Shown here: positions 8,728 through 17,190 of the stretch, piece by piece
How the letters are laid out: every line of letters starts with the position of its first letter
Numbering within the stretch: the stretch's first letter is position 1
NCBI RefSeq assembly: GCF_003207955.1
Contig: NZ_NOXG01000004.1
Span: 1-64,000, forward strand
Source: Novacetimonas pomaceti
GTDB taxonomy: Bacteria > Pseudomonadota > Alphaproteobacteria > Acetobacterales > Acetobacteraceae
Direction of reading: 5' to 3'
Length of the DNA: 64,000 nt
Translations under genes and position numbers: made by a program
The notes under the pieces: generated by a model
What the model was told of the DNA's origin: nothing
The model's database searches: none
What the model saw: only the letters and a program-made list of their open reading frames with translations

Positions 8728-9623
8728 CGGCAACCCAGCGCGAATCGGCGCATGCGAAAATCAACCTTTACCTGCATGTGACCGGACGCCGTGCGGATGG
8801 GTACCATCTGCTCGACAGTGTGGCGGTGTTCGCCGGGGCGGCGGATGTGCTGGAGGTCGAAATCGCGGCGCGGCAGGGCGCGGCCATGGATCTGCGGATT
8901 GACGGGATGTTCGGCGCGGGGCTGGTGGGGGATGACGCCACCAACCTTGTCGTGCGCGCGGCCTCGGCGCTGCGGGCATGGGTCGGGGCGGACGCGACGG
9001 CGCTGCCGTCACTGGATGCCGTCCTGCACAAGGAACTGCCGGTGGCGTCGGGCATCGGCGGCGGATCCGCCGATGCCGCTGCCGCCCTGCGCACGGTGAT
9101 GAAGGCATGGAACCTGGACGTGCCGCGCGCCGAACTGGTGGATATCGCGACCGGGCTGGGGGCGGATGTCCCGGTCTGTCTGGATCAGGTTCCCGCCCGG
9201 ATGAGCGGCATTGGCGAAATCCTGCGTCCCGCGCCGGTGATGCCGCAATGCGGGATGATGCTGGTCAATTGCGGCATGAGCGTTTCCACCCCGGCCATAT
9301 TCCGCGCGCGCAAGGGTGGTTTCAGCCCCGCCCCGGACCTGCCGGCGCGGTGGGATACGCTGTCGGACATGGTGGGGACCCTGTCGGGGCTGAACAACGA
9401 TCTGGAGGAAGCGGCCTGCGAGGTCTGCCCCACGATTCGCGAGGTGCTGTCGGCCCTGCGCGCCGCCCCCGGCTGCCGCTTTGCCCGGATGAGCGGGTCT
9501 GGCGCGACGTGCTTTGCCCTGTTCGACACGCCGGAGGCGGCGGACCTTGCGCAGGACGCGGTGGCGCGGCCCGGATGGTGGGTGTGGTCGGGGGATCTTT
9601 ACCGCAAGGGATGCACGGCCTGA
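8724..9623 (+). CDS. ispE: 4-diphosphocytidyl-2-C-methyl-D-erythritol kinase
   Basis: Phosphorylates CDP-methylerythritol with ATP in the MEP isoprenoid pathway, in the cytoplasm. It is a 299-aa GHMP kinase. The opening HAKINLYLHVTGRRADGYH carries the substrate lysine (K12), the glycine-rich ATP loop PVASGIGGGSADAAAA is at 107-120, and the catalytic aspartate lies in GADVPVCL (D148). The third GHMP motif, MSGSGATCFALF, is near the C-terminus. The start is a GTG at 8724 with GGAG at 8713-8716, inside the last codons of the TPR gene. With dxs at the left edge this is the second MEP gene in the window. Confidence 0.95.
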   Translation: MTATQRESAHAKINLYLHVTGRRADGYHLLDSVAVFAGAADVLEVEIAARQGAAMDLRIDGMFGAGLVGDDATNLVVRAASALRAWVGADATALPSLDAVLHKELPVASGIGGGSADAAAALRTVMKAWNLDVPRAELVDIATGLGADVPVCLDQVPARMSGIGEILRPAPVMPQCGMMLVNCGMSVSTPAIFRARKGGFSPAPDLPARWDTLSDMVGTLSGLNNDLEEAACEVCPTIREVLSALRAAPGCRFARMSGSGATCFALFDTPEAADLAQDAVARPGWWVWSGDLYRKGCTA

Positions 9624-9641
9624 AACTGCCAGCATCTGCCC

Positions 9642-9662
9642 GTCCGATACTGCATATCGGAC
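9642..9662 (+). terminator. Hairpin after ispE (first)
   Basis: GTCCGATA and TATCGGAC form a perfect 8-bp stem with a 5-base loop, 19 bases past the ispE stop. There is no T tract, so termination is uncertain; it may instead stabilise the 3' end. Confidence 0.35.
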
Positions 9663-9695
9663 AATGGATACTGTCTGGATACTTTCCGATGACAT

Positions 9696-9726
9696 GTCTT
9701 TCAGGAATCTATGGTCCCTGAAAGAC
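9696..9726 (+). terminator. Hairpin after ispE (second)
   Basis: GTCTTTCAGG and CCTGAAAGAC form a perfect 10-bp stem with an 11-base loop. No T tract follows. Together with the hairpin at 9642 and the double-hairpin repeat at 9760 it makes four stem-loops between two convergent genes. Confidence 0.35.
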
Positions 9727-9759
9727 TGTCGCAAAATGACCTGCTGATGAAAATGACAG

Positions 9760-9836
9760 AAGTTTTTGGTGAAGCTTTTTATAAAAAGCTTCGAAAGACG
9801 TCACCTTTTTGAAAAAAGGCGACACCCAAAAACGTC
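9760..9836 (+). repeat. Intergenic double-hairpin repeat, copy 2
   Basis: Same design as copy 1: AAGTTTTTGGTG, hairpin GAAGCTTTTT/AAAAAGCTTC, hairpin around CACCTTTTT/AAAAAAGGCG, then CACCCAAAAAC. The last bases differ slightly (AAAAACGTCT). Lies between the convergent ispE and SDR genes. Confidence 0.88.
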
Positions 9837-9974
9837 TATTAATTTTATCGAGGAGCTGTTTTCAAACGGTCCCTGACCTGATGCCGCAAAGGCAGGCTTT
9901 TGAAACAGCTTTTCCGGCCCGGTCTTTTCGGCGGGGATGATACCGTCCCCGCCGGTTCCCCTGAAAAGGCGTCC

Positions 9975-10967
9975 TCAGCCGCGACGGCGGCAGCGGATCG
10001 CAAGCGTCAGCGCAAGGCCCGCTGCCGCGATGGCCGTGCCGACCTGCGCATGGCGGGAGGTCAGCAGCGGCGGCACCGCCTTTCGCGTGATCATGTCGAA
10101 ACGGCCATGCGCGGCATAGGCCCCGGCCACCGTGCCGAACAGGTCATCAGGCTCGTTCCCCTCCACCGGCGTCTTTTCCATCTGCCGGGCATAGCCGCCT
10201 TTCGACAGCCAGCGGTCCGACAGGCCGGGCAGGAAGGTGGAAATCAGCCATGATTTGATCCCCGACGTGCCCACCCAGATGTCGCGGTATTTCCCGAACG
10301 CCGCGCGGCAGATCGCCTCCGCCGCGATTTCGGGTTCATAGACGGGGCCCATCGGCTTCAGCCGCTTGCCCGTATGGTTGCGCGTCCATGAAAAATGCGG
10401 GGTGTTGATGGATGGCAGGTGCACCAGCGCGATGTGGATGCGGTCCCCATCATGCAGCAGTTCGGGGCGCAGGCTTTCGGAAAAGGCGCGAATCGCCGCC
10501 CGCGCGCCATTTTCGATGGATTGCAGCGGCGGCGGGCGCAGCCCCGACAGCGCGACAAGGTTGACGACCGTGCCGTATGAACGCCGGCGCATGCGCAACA
10601 GGGCGGAACGCGTGCCATTGACGGTGCCCAGATATGTGACCTCCGTCGCGCGGCGGATTTCATCGGGCGTAATGGCGGCAAGCTGCCCGCGCACGCCCGC
10701 CCCGGCGCAGTTGGCCCAGATGGTGATGGGGCCGAGTTCCTTCTCGATTTCCTCGGCCGCCATGTCCAGCGCCGCCGCGTCCGCCACGTCGGCGCAGGCG
10801 ACATGGGTGCGGACATTCAGCGCGCGCAGTTCCGCCGCCGCGTCGTTCAGCCGGTCCCGGTTGCGCCCGATCAGGGCGATATCGCATCCGGCCCGTGCAA
10901 GGGTGCGGGCGGTGGCGCGACCGATGCCCGCCCCTGCTCCGGTAATGACAGCAACCTGTTGCGGCAT
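9975..10967 (-). CDS. Short-chain dehydrogenase/reductase-fold protein with altered active site
   Basis: Protein of 330 aa. The N-terminal half is a Rossmann fold with the NAD(P) motif TGAGAGIGRA (residues 9-18) and the N-A-G motif as NCAGAG (86-91). The start at 10967 has GGAG about 10 bases upstream. In the aligned catalytic region the family usually shows Ser, then Tyr-x-x-x-Lys; here those places read A139, E152 and R156 (LQSIENGARAAIRAF). The cofactor site is intact but the usual proton relay is gone, so an ordinary reductase activity is doubtful. A long C-terminal extension ends in a hydrophobic segment (about 303-322) with an Arg-rich tail, a likely membrane anchor. Confidence 0.8.
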   Translation of the reverse strand: MPQQVAVITGAGAGIGRATARTLARAGCDIALIGRNRDRLNDAAAELRALNVRTHVACADVADAAALDMAAEEIEKELGPITIWANCAGAGVRGQLAAITPDEIRRATEVTYLGTVNGTRSALLRMRRRSYGTVVNLVALSGLRPPPLQSIENGARAAIRAFSESLRPELLHDGDRIHIALVHLPSINTPHFSWTRNHTGKRLKPMGPVYEPEIAAEAICRAAFGKYRDIWVGTSGIKSWLISTFLPGLSDRWLSKGGYARQMEKTPVEGNEPDDLFGTVAGAYAAHGRFDMITRKAVPPLLTSRHAQVGTAIAAAGLALTLAIRCRRRG

Positions 10968-11173
10968 GAAGATTGGCTCCGTGTTTGACAGGGACGGCCC
11001 CCGGCGCGACGCGGGAGGGTCCATGGAAAATGATGCGTTGACGCCATGTTATCACGCGTTCGCGCCCGAAGCATACCGGCCCGGAGCATACCGGCCCAAA
11101 GCACGGCGGCACGCCGTGGCGTTTGCCGCGCGATCCGGGGCGGGGTGGCCGCGATATCGCCGTCTGCTGCGCG

Positions 11174-11752
11174 TCAGATATATTTCAGCGCGACGAATCC
11201 CGCCACGATCGCCGCCGCGAACGCCCCGGCCACCAGCGGCAGGCGGCGTTCGATGAAGGCCTGCACCGGCGCGCCGAAACGCCGCAGCAGGGCGGCGACC
11301 AGGAAAAACCGCACCCCGCGCGTGATGGCGCATGCCACGAGGAATGGCGCCAGCGACAGGTGCGCCGCCCCGCTGGCGATGGTCACGAATTTGAAGGGAA
11401 TGGGGGTCAGGCCCTTGATGAGGATGATCCACACCCCCCATTCGCGGAATCGCGCCTGCAGCCCCGCCAGCGTCGCCTGCGCATGATAGAAGCGCACGAT
11501 CGGCATGGCCGCGTATTCCAGCACGAATGCCCCGACATACCATCCCGCCACCGCGCCGCAGACGCTGGCGGCGGTGCAGATCATGGCCAGCCGCCACGCC
11601 CGGTCGCGTTGCGCCAGCACCATCGGGATCAGCAGCAGGTCGGGTGGCAGGGGAAAAAAGCTGGCCTCGGCAAAGGCGACCAGCGCCAGCCATAACGGCG
11701 CGTGGCGACTGGCGGACAGGCGCAGGGTGCGTGCGTAAAGACGGTCAAGCAT
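11174..11752 (-). CDS. YqaA/DedA-type VTT-domain membrane protein
   Basis: Inner-membrane protein of 192 aa with four or five hydrophobic segments and a VTT (SNARE-associated) domain. FAEASFFPLPPDLLLIP near residue 28 is the re-entrant motif of this family, and KGLTPIPFKFVTIASG near 113 is its partner. Members of the wider DedA group help recycle undecaprenyl phosphate or flip phospholipids; for YqaA itself the role is not settled. It is followed on the same strand, 206 bases away, by the SDR gene. Confidence 0.85.
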   Translation of the reverse strand: MLDRLYARTLRLSASRHAPLWLALVAFAEASFFPLPPDLLLIPMVLAQRDRAWRLAMICTAASVCGAVAGWYVGAFVLEYAAMPIVRFYHAQATLAGLQARFREWGVWIILIKGLTPIPFKFVTIASGAAHLSLAPFLVACAITRGVRFFLVAALLRRFGAPVQAFIERRLPLVAGAFAAAIVAGFVALKYI

Positions 11753-11998
11753 GGATCAGGGGCTCATGGCTCCGGCGGGGGAAGAAGGGCAGGGCGTATC
11801 GTGGCACATGTCGGGGGACGGTCCTGCATCAATGCGACGGGCCACGTTTCCTTGTGAAAAAGCGGGGGTAATTCCCCGCGTGGTCGGAAGGGACACGGTC
11901 CTGTCGTGGCGTAGTGGGAAAGGATAACCGGACGTTCCATTTACCTGAACACATTTTGCCGCCCCGGGATCCCGGGGATGTGTCCGCACGCATGACTG
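11753..11998. other. Gap between two-component system and YqaA gene
   Basis: No gene is supported here. It contains a 16-bp perfect palindrome CCCCGGGATCCCGGGG at 11962-11977 and should hold the promoter of the minus-strand YqaA gene; no boxes could be placed with confidence. Confidence 0.4.
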
Positions 11999-12080
11999 AA
12001 GGGTTTTGTGGCACGGCTTTTTGCCAAAAAGCGTCGAAGAACAGCGCATCTTTGAAAGAATCCGACACCCGGAAACCTTT
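11999..12080 (+). repeat. Intergenic double-hairpin repeat, copy 3 (degenerate)
   Basis: A decayed member of the family: the order of parts is kept (GGTTTTGTGG, GGCTTTTTGCCAAAAAGC, TCTTTGAAAGAA, GACACCC, AAACCTTT) but the outer arms and second hairpin carry many changes. It lies 36 bases beyond the stop of the minus-strand histidine kinase. Confidence 0.7.
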
Positions 12081-12116
12081 ATTGCCTTTCATCCGTGGGC
12101 TGCTTTCAGGTTCCCT

Positions 12117-13820
12117 TCAGCAGACCAGGGTCACGCTGGCACGCAGGCCATGCGGCGTGCGGTTGCCCAGCTTGATGTCCCCGCCCAGTCCCCAGATGAT
12201 GTTGCGCGAAATCGACAGGCCCAGCCCCGTTCCGCCGGTTTCACGATTGCGGCTGTCCTCGGCCCGGACAAAGGGATCGAACATCCGTTCCAGATCCTCC
12301 GGCGGCAGGCCGGGACCGTCATCCTCGATCCACAGGCGGGTGACCATCTCGTCCGGGTCGTTGCGGCCGCCCGGTTCGGGGGGGAACAGGGTGACGCGCG
12401 CGCCGCCGCCATATTTGACGGCGTTCATCACAAGGTTGTTGAGCGCGCGTTTCAGCGCGACCGGGCGGGCATGGATCGTGACGTCGGGCGGATCCTCGGT
12501 AAAGCCGATCGCGTCCGCAAGGTCGGGCCGCGTCTCCGTCGCCTCGTCCAGGATGGTCTGCAGCAGGATGGTCAGGTTCAGCGAACTCATCGGTTCGCGC
12601 TGTTCGGCATCGCGGCCAAAGGACAGGGTCGCGGCGACCATCGATTCCAGCTCGTCCAGGTCGGCCAGGAAACGTTGCTGCATCTCCTCGTCCTCTATGA
12701 ACTCGGCACGCAGTTTCAGGCGCGTGATGGGCGTGCGCAGGTCATGGCCGATGGCCGTCAGCATCAGCGTGCGGTCCGACAGGAACCGCCGGATGCGCCG
12801 GGCCATGGTGTTGAACGCGATGGCGGCGCGCGCGACCTCCTGCGGGCCGTCCTCGGGCATCGGGGGGGCGTTGACGTCGCGGCCCAGCGCCTCCGCCGCG
12901 GCGGCAAGGGTGCCGACGGGCGCGATCAGGCGGCGCACGCCCCACAGGATCAGCACACCACCGGCCACCGTCATCAGGATGAAGGCGATGGGAAAGGTGG
13001 GGGAGCGGAAGATGCTGGGCCGGGGGACGACATAATGGATCGTCAGCCAGCGATGCTCGTCAGGCAGAAGGAAGGCGATGGCGTGCCTGCGTCCCCGGGT
13101 GGTGGGGGAAACCATGACCTGCAGCGGGCGCAGGTTGGGCGGCAGGGGCGGCATGCCCCCCATCCTTGGCGGCCGGTTTTCCCCGAACGGTCCGCCACCG
13201 AACCCGTGGGGCTGCCCGCGCGGCGGGCCGGGCGGCCTGTCATCCGGGCCGTCGGGGCGATGGTCGGCGCGCGCGCGGTCGTCGCGATCGCCATCGCGGT
13301 CGCCAATCCGGCGCCCCGGACCGCCGTTCGGGCCGCCGCCGGGACCGCCACCCCACCAGTCCATGTGTCCCCCGCCCATGCGGCCGCCGCGCGGTGCGGC
13401 CATCAGGCTGTCGATCATGTCGGGTTCGGGACCGGGCGTCAGTTCCGCGTGAAAGGTGGCGGGCATGTGCAGGGTGGTCAGTTCGGCGTCGCGATGGTCG
13501 GGGGCGGTTTCCACGATCCCGCGATACAGGGTCGCCACCTCGGTATGGTATTTTTCCTCCATCATGCGGCGGTCGAAATCCAGCCGGTCCAGCGCATGGA
13601 TGGTCAGGCCGCCCGCCTGGATCACCCCCAGCCCGCAGATCAGCAGCAGGCTGGTCCGCGCGGCGAGCGAGGGCGGACGCAGCCGCAGCAGCAGCGCGCG
13701 CAGCCGCCCAAGGCGTCCCGGCGGCTCTTCGGCCACGGGCAGGATGTCGTCAGGGTGGATCAGGGGCCGGGCATCATCGTGCAACGGATCAGACCCGTTC
13801 GATTTCTGCCGCCAGGACAT
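12117..13820 (-). CDS. Sensor histidine kinase (EnvZ type) with Gly/Pro/Arg-rich sensor insert
   Basis: Membrane sensor of 567 aa. Two transmembrane segments (about 55-75 and 275-295) flank a periplasmic domain, followed by HAMP (about 297-350), the phospho-acceptor box AIGHDLRTPITRLKL with H359, the N box RALNNLVMNAVKYG near 458-471, and ATP-lid boxes DDGPGLP (500-506) and GTGLGLS (530-536). The periplasmic domain holds an unusual low-complexity stretch, residues about 143-232, rich in Gly, Pro, Arg and Asp with some His. The start overlaps the end of the response-regulator gene by 32 bases, so the pair is co-translated, regulator first. Phosphorylation by the kinase should pass to D55 of that regulator. 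The stimulus is unknown. Confidence 0.92.
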   Translation of the reverse strand: MSWRQKSNGSDPLHDDARPLIHPDDILPVAEEPPGRLGRLRALLLRLRPPSLAARTSLLLICGLGVIQAGGLTIHALDRLDFDRRMMEEKYHTEVATLYRGIVETAPDHRDAELTTLHMPATFHAELTPGPEPDMIDSLMAAPRGGRMGGGHMDWWGGGPGGGPNGGPGRRIGDRDGDRDDRARADHRPDGPDDRPPGPPRGQPHGFGGGPFGENRPPRMGGMPPLPPNLRPLQVMVSPTTRGRRHAIAFLLPDEHRWLTIHYVVPRPSIFRSPTFPIAFILMTVAGGVLILWGVRRLIAPVGTLAAAAEALGRDVNAPPMPEDGPQEVARAAIAFNTMARRIRRFLSDRTLMLTAIGHDLRTPITRLKLRAEFIEDEEMQQRFLADLDELESMVAATLSFGRDAEQREPMSSLNLTILLQTILDEATETRPDLADAIGFTEDPPDVTIHARPVALKRALNNLVMNAVKYGGGARVTLFPPEPGGRNDPDEMVTRLWIEDDGPGLPPEDLERMFDPFVRAEDSRNRETGGTGLGLSISRNIIWGLGGDIKLGNRTPHGLRASVTLVC

Positions 13821-14508
13821 ATCCGCCGCCCCGCACCGTCTTTATCAGCTGTGCGTTGCGGCCGTTATCCTCCAGCTTGCGGCGCAGGCGGCTGATGGCG
13901 ACATCGATGGCCCGGTCGAACGGCCCGGCCTGCCGCCCGCGCAGCATGTCGAACAGCATGTCGCGCGTCAGGACCCGGTTGGCGCGTTCCAGCAGCGCCA
14001 TCAGCAGGTCGTATTCCCCGCCCGTCAGCGGAACCTCCGTCCCGGCGGGGTTGAGCAGGCGGCGGCGCACGGTGTCGAGTTCCCATCCCGCGAAACGCAG
14101 CAGCCTGCGCGAAGGCACGCTGCGCGGGTCGGGATTGTCGTTGACGCGGCGCAGCACCGCGCGGATGCGCGCCAGCAGTTCACGCGGGTTGAAGGGTTTG
14201 GGCACGTAATCGTCCGCGCCCAGTTCCAGGCCGATGATCCGGTCGGTATCGTCGCCCATGGCCGTCAGCATGATGATCGGCACGTCCGCCTGCGTGCGCA
14301 GCCACCGCGCGACGTCAAGGCCGCTTTCGCCCGGCAGCATGAGGTCGAGGATCACCAGCTGGTAATGTCCGCCGGTCCATTTGCGGCGCGTGTCCTGCCC
14401 GTCGCGCGCGGTGGTGACCCGCAGTTCATTGCGTTCGAGAAAGCGGGCAAGCAGTTCCCGGATTTCACGGTCGTCATCAACGATGAGGATATGCGGCATC
14501 AGGTCCAT
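13789..14508 (-). CDS. OmpR-family response regulator
   Basis: DNA-binding regulator of 239 aa. The receiver domain has the acidic pocket VDDD (10-13), phospho-acceptor D55 in VILDLMLPG, T82 and K104 (DYVPKPFNP). A winged-helix output domain follows from about residue 135, with GGEYDLLMALLERANRVLTR and a C-terminal RRKLEDNGRNAQLIKTVRG wing region. It is encoded just upstream of, and overlapping, its kinase. The ATG at 14508 has AGGA about 11 bases upstream; M4 is a possible alternative. Targets are unknown; OmpR/EnvZ-like pairs usually control envelope genes. Confidence 0.93.
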   Translation of the reverse strand: MDLMPHILIVDDDREIRELLARFLERNELRVTTARDGQDTRRKWTGGHYQLVILDLMLPGESGLDVARWLRTQADVPIIMLTAMGDDTDRIIGLELGADDYVPKPFNPRELLARIRAVLRRVNDNPDPRSVPSRRLLRFAGWELDTVRRRLLNPAGTEVPLTGGEYDLLMALLERANRVLTRDMLFDMLRGRQAGPFDRAIDVAISRLRRKLEDNGRNAQLIKTVRGGGYVLAAEIERV

Positions 14509-14651
14509 GGCACGGCATCCTAGACGAATGGAGAAGGCTTCACACCTGCTGTTTCACTCCGTTTCAATGTCGGGGAAGGGCCGCGCCGCCATCCCCCGGG
14601 CCATTGACCGGTCCCTTGTCCCGCCCCGTTTCCGGGGCCGGGGGCCATTGC

Positions 14652-15680
14652 CTATTTATCCAGCCATGACGGCACCGGCAGGTGCTTCGAACGCAGGAAT
14701 GTCGGGTTGAACAGCTTGGACTGGTACCGCGCGCCGCCATCGCACAGGATGGTGGCGATGCGGTGGCCCGGACCCATCGCGCGCGCCACGCGGATCGCGG
14801 CGGCGACGTTGATGCCCGCCGATCCGCCGACCGACAGCCCCTCATGGATCAGCAGTTCATAGATCTGCTCCAGCGCCTCCGCGTCGGGGATGCGTTCGGC
14901 ATCGTCGAAATGCAGCCCCTCGAGGTTGCCGGTCACGCGCGACTGCCCGATGCCCTCGGTGATGGAGGAGCCGGAGATCGAAAGGTCCCCCGACTTGACC
15001 CACCCGTACAGGCCCGAACCCTCGGGATCGGCAAGGACGACGCGCGGGCGGGCGACGCCGGCGGCGCGGGCGCGGTCCTCCAGCCCCAGCGTGACGCCCG
15101 CCAGCGTGCCGCCCGTCCCGCACGAGCAGGTGAAGGCGTCGATGCGCCCGCCCATCTGGTCCCAGATTTCAGGCGCGGTGGTGCGGCGGTGTCCCTCGCG
15201 GTTGGCAAGGTTGTCGAACTGGTTGGCCCAGACCGCGCCGGTCTCTTCCGCCAGGCGGCGCGAGACATGGACATAGTTGCCCGGATCGCGGAACGGCTTG
15301 GCCGGGACAAGGCGCAGGTCCGCGCCGATCATGCGCAGGAAGTCGATCTTCTCCTGGCTCTGCGTCTCGGGCATCACGATGATGGAGCGGTAGCCGCGCG
15401 CGTTGGCCACCAGCGTCAGGCCGATGCCGGTATTGCCCGCCGTGCCCTCGACCACCGTGCCGCCGGGTTTCAGCACGCCGCGCCGCTCCGCGTCGTCAAT
15501 GATCGCCAGCGCCGCGCGGTCCTTGACCGATCCGCCCGGGTTCATGAACTCGGCCTTGCCAAAGATGTCGCATCCCGTGACCTCGGACGCGCGATGCAGG
15601 CGGATCAGCGGCGTATGACCGATCGCGTCGGTCATGCCCGCGCTGGTGGTGGGCTGGAAGGGGGCAGGGCTTTCGGCCAT
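14652..15680 (-). CDS. cysK: Cysteine synthase A (O-acetylserine sulfhydrylase)
   Basis: PLP enzyme of 342 aa that makes cysteine from O-acetylserine and sulfide. The PLP lysine is K53 in NPGGSVKDRAA, the phosphate-binding loop EGTAGNTGIGL follows near 79-89, and the substrate loop appears as the GTGGT block near 189. It is slightly longer than the usual 310-330 aa because of an N-terminal extension. Tandem with the two-component genes but separated by 143 bases. The alternative, a cystathionine beta-synthase-like or CysM enzyme, is less likely given the length and the EGTAGNTG motif. Confidence 0.9.
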   Translation of the reverse strand: MAESPAPFQPTTSAGMTDAIGHTPLIRLHRASEVTGCDIFGKAEFMNPGGSVKDRAALAIIDDAERRGVLKPGGTVVEGTAGNTGIGLTLVANARGYRSIIVMPETQSQEKIDFLRMIGADLRLVPAKPFRDPGNYVHVSRRLAEETGAVWANQFDNLANREGHRRTTAPEIWDQMGGRIDAFTCSCGTGGTLAGVTLGLEDRARAAGVARPRVVLADPEGSGLYGWVKSGDLSISGSSITEGIGQSRVTGNLEGLHFDDAERIPDAEALEQIYELLIHEGLSVGGSAGINVAAAIRVARAMGPGHRIATILCDGGARYQSKLFNPTFLRSKHLPVPSWLDK

Positions 15681-15861
15681 CAGGATGGAACCTTCGGATC
15701 TGTAATTGACGTGTCATGGGGCGGCGGTCCCGCCATGTCGGCGCGGGACGGTGCTGCCTGTCATGCCCGTCCCGGACGGGACAGGGCGGCAGGGGCAATG
15801 TGCCCCAATGCCCGCGCGAAACCAAGACATCGCGCGCATGTCCGCGCCATCGGGGACGTGA

Positions 15862-17019
15862 TCAGGCCCGCGTGCCTGCATATGGGGTGGGAAGGTCGCG
15901 AAGGAAAGCGGCCAGCTTCGACTGGCTGTTCACATCGAGCTTTTCATATACATGGCGCAGGATGGACCGGGCGTAATGGTCGGAAATCCCCAGTTCCCGC
16001 GCGGCCTCTTTCAGGGAAAGGCCATTGCCGACCTGCCGGGCCAGCCGCGCCTCGCTTTGGTTCAGTCCCAGCAGGTGCAGCGCGTCGCTTACGTCCGGGG
16101 TGGGGGCGCCGGGGCGGTGGAACATCACCAGCGCCATGCCGCGCGCGGGACGCCCGCCCGTGTCCGTGGCGTCCATTCCGGGAAAAAGCGGCATGGCGCG
16201 CGCGACGACGGGCTGGCCTGACGGGCATTGCAGCGTGATGAAGCGTTCCGGGGCCACCTGTGTTGCCGCGTCGGGATACAGGGCCCCGCGCAGCAGGTCG
16301 TCAAGCCGCCGCTGGCTTTCGCGGTGCGAACAGACGATGCGGTGATCGACGCAGGCGATCCCGTCGCCCAGCAGGCCGGACATGGCGTCGTTCATGAACA
16401 CCGTCCGTCCGTCGTGATCCACCAGCGCGGCGGCGGTTGACAGGCGCATGCAGATTTCATGGAACCCGTGCGCGAGGACGCGGCTGCGGCGTTCGGCCGC
16501 CGACATCGCCACCGCGCGGCACACATGCTGTCCCAGCATCACGCGCAGCCTGCGTTCGCCCTCCGTTTCATGGGGATGTCTCCATGGGCGCTGGATCGAC
16601 AGGCTGAAGGGCGGGCAGGCGGGATCGGCGAAATAGAAGCGGTTGGTCCGGCCCACGTCGAATTTGCGCAGGAAATCCTGGTAATAGGGGTGGCGGTCCA
16701 GTTCCGCGTCCGTGACAAGGGCGGTATCCGATATTTCGCCCTGCGGGTGTGGATGGGCGTGCAGATGCATCCGGTACGGGTCATGCCGCCACATGTGGTC
16801 GTAATACATCTGGTCGGATTCCATGATGCGCGACGAACTGAAGCGCAGTTCGGGGCAGTCGCGCCCGTTGGGCACGATCGCGGCCCCGATCCCGCCCACC
16901 ATCCGCGACACCTCCAGCAGCGTCGGCTGCCAGTGGCTGCCATCGAACGCGCAGCGGTAGATGTCGCCTATGACGGCATTGACGGCATCGGAGAGCATCC
17001 GGGACAGACCTCGGCCCAT
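15862..17019 (-). CDS. LuxR-type HTH transcriptional regulator
   Basis: Protein of 385 aa. The C-terminal 60 residues are a LuxR/GerE helix-turn-helix (LNQSEARLARQVGNGLSLKE, then ARELGISDHYARSILRHVYEKL). The N-terminal 300 residues are a sensor region with no acyl-homoserine-lactone pocket that I can recognise; a PAS-like segment (AALVDHDGRTVFMNDAMSGL) sits near the middle. The start is uncertain: ATG at 17019 or at 16998, both in frame; the frame is open back to 17256 without support. A palindrome AGTCCC-N5-GGGACT lies about 60 bases upstream, and the divergent neighbour is the Hint-domain gene, so the two may be linked in regulation. Confidence 0.8.
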   Translation of the reverse strand: MGRGLSRMLSDAVNAVIGDIYRCAFDGSHWQPTLLEVSRMVGGIGAAIVPNGRDCPELRFSSSRIMESDQMYYDHMWRHDPYRMHLHAHPHPQGEISDTALVTDAELDRHPYYQDFLRKFDVGRTNRFYFADPACPPFSLSIQRPWRHPHETEGERRLRVMLGQHVCRAVAMSAAERRSRVLAHGFHEICMRLSTAAALVDHDGRTVFMNDAMSGLLGDGIACVDHRIVCSHRESQRRLDDLLRGALYPDAATQVAPERFITLQCPSGQPVVARAMPLFPGMDATDTGGRPARGMALVMFHRPGAPTPDVSDALHLLGLNQSEARLARQVGNGLSLKEAARELGISDHYARSILRHVYEKLDVNSQSKLAAFLRDLPTPYAGTRA

Positions 17020-17077
17020 GGAACATGAAGCGGACAGATAAAACGAATCGATGATACAGCTTTTGCCGCACATATCC

Positions 17078-17094
17078 AGTCCCATATGGGGACT
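17078..17094. promoter_or_regulatory. Palindromic operator candidate between luxR-type and Hint genes
   Basis: AGTCCC and GGGACT frame a core that contains CCCATATGGG, itself a perfect 10-bp palindrome. It lies in the 171-base region between two divergent genes, one of which encodes a LuxR-type regulator; such regulators bind roughly 18-20 bp dyads. Inference only. Confidence 0.35.
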
Positions 17095-17190
17095 ATTGTG
17101 ACGGTCCGCGTATCCCCATGATGCGCGGCGCGGGTCGGGCGCGCCAGCGGACAGCCGGCGAGGATTCCCGGCGCGGATCTGGGGAAATTC

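Noticed and set aside
6652..8733. A 693-codon minus-strand frame opposite the TPR gene
   Set aside because: Shadow of the TPR gene; composition is Arg/Gln/His-rich and no motifs are seen, while the plus strand has clear TPR repeats and a coupled ispE.
12006..13895. A 629-codon plus-strand frame opposite the histidine kinase
   Set aside because: Antisense to clear H, N and G boxes of the kinase; composition typical of a shadow frame.
15764..15790. GC-rich hairpin CCCGTCC-N-GGACGGG after the LuxR-type gene as a terminator
   Set aside because: No T tract on the minus strand, where the terminator would be needed.
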